Under the pieces are notes generated by a model that was not told the origin of the DNA, made no database searches, and saw only the letters and a program-made list of their open reading frames with translations. Positions 63,263 through 64,000 of a stretch of DNA of 64,000 nt are shown here, in pieces. A program made the translations under genes and the position numbers. This stretch comes from Spongilla lacustris (taxonomy: Eukaryota; Porifera; Demospongiae; Spongillida; Spongillidae), in the NCBI GenBank assembly GCA_949361645.1, contig OX442420.1, positions 4,323,882 through 4,387,881 of the forward strand. The letters are read 5' to 3'. The first letter of the stretch is position 1. Each line of letters starts with the position of its first letter.

Positions 63263-63460
63263 TAAATAAAAACATTCTCTATGAGAAAGTTGGTGGTATA
63301 TAGGATTTGAAGGCAATAGTGGTGTAAAAAGTAGGGAAACAAGGGTTGAATGATAAGGAAAAACGAAATAGTCCTATATTTAGCACATGCATGAACAATG
63401 TATTGTCCTACAATGTGTCATGGGCTAAATATAGGACTATTTCGTTTTTCCTTATTCAAC
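63263..63460. mobile_element. Hairpin MITE, family A (copy 3, truncated)
   Basis: AAAACATTCTCTATGAGAAA through GGAAAAACGAAATAGTCCTA and its inverted partner are present. The distal right arm is missing beyond CTTATTCAAC. Confidence 0.8.
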
Positions 63461-64000
63461 ATGCATGTTGCTATTTGTTCGCCCGCTACCAACGCCTTCT
63501 AAATATGGGACAAGTAAGATTGTTAGCTTATTCAGTTAAAAACGAAAATGACTCGTTTTCTATAGAGTTATTTCCTTTCAGGTACAAAATGCATGAAACA
63601 CGTATAATTCTCATTCGCCGCCATAGAATATTATTCCCACCAGTGGGTGTGGTGTAACATTGGAATGTACCTTGTTCCCAGTCTCTGTGCATACTATCTA
63701 TTTTGTATTAAAATTACGTGTCCATTGGCAAGGTTCTAACGCACATGCACTTTAGCTATTTCCAAGGAACTTGATACTTGGGACAGTTTCCGAGAAAACT
63801 TCCTATGTTTTATAACGTTATAAAATAATCGTGTTAGAACGTTTGAATCGCTATATCGTCCGAACGGTATAGGCTATCGACTTCCTATCTTCATGACTAC
63901 ATACTACGCCATTGTTCTATGATAAAATACATTTTGGTGTCTTGCACTTGCTCCGTACCAGAATTGCAACGTTCAATACCCCATCAGGTTCAAACCCAAC
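63461..64000. other. Nothing recognised
   Basis: Unique-looking sequence with no supported gene or repeat up to the window edge. Confidence 0.4.

Larger units (their letters stand above)
61917..63460. repeat. ~1.5-kb dispersed repeat, copy 2
   Basis: Collinear with 25050-26597 (see there). This copy has an extra MITE insertion (62201-62426) and lacks the right arm end of the family A hairpin. Confidence 0.78.

Overview
The window is eukaryotic, intron-bearing and very rich in transposons. It is most consistent with a marine invertebrate, and a demosponge is my best guess. The reasons are a nidogen/EGF membrane protein with one EGF per tiny exon, split genes with GT-AG introns of about 50 bp to 18 kb, a very high density of the palindrome TACATGTA, and many short palindromic DNA elements. 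The species call is inference; nothing here names the organism. I found no rRNA, tRNA, CRISPR array or bacterial gene.

Host genes, by position. (1) 187-3167, minus strand: the first four coding exons of a mucolipin (TRPML) cation channel, whose channel-forming part lies beyond the left edge. (2) 30585 down to 5651, minus strand: a CD225/dispanin gene. It has a YQQGG-repeat exon, a first membrane-half exon, then an 18.3-kb intron packed with mobile DNA. Its last exon is split by a complete hAT transposon (5760-8699). (3) 40102-48297, plus strand: a complete type I membrane protein with signal peptide, NIDO domain, an array of about 16 EGF exon cassettes (four visibly broken) and a transmembrane helix. 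(4) 51662-51021, minus strand: a three-exon, 165-residue secreted protein with a PKD-like segment. All splice phases in these four models agree across exons. Smaller candidates are listed with low confidence.

Mobile DNA dominates 4-33 kb and 47-64 kb. It includes an intact two-exon hAT transposase with terminal repeats and target duplication. It also includes decayed Ty3/Gypsy pol, P-element-like, pogo/Tigger, piggyBac and IS3-like integrase genes, an unclassified DDE-like transposase, and non-LTR fragments. Two piggyBac-type non-autonomous elements have TTAA ends. One MITE-sized element carries a HIRAN-domain fragment. There are about a dozen fold-back or hairpin elements, the largest 1.16 kb. 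A related repeat unit of about 1.5 kb occurs at 25.05-26.6 kb and 61.9-63.46 kb. Two arrays of a 34-bp minisatellite lie at 32.4-35.3 kb.

The most interesting signals are the decaying but phase-symmetric EGF exon array, the hAT insertion inside a CD225 gene, the inverted-repeat-bounded nest at 16.45-23.23 kb with its unclassified transposase, and the large fold-back families.
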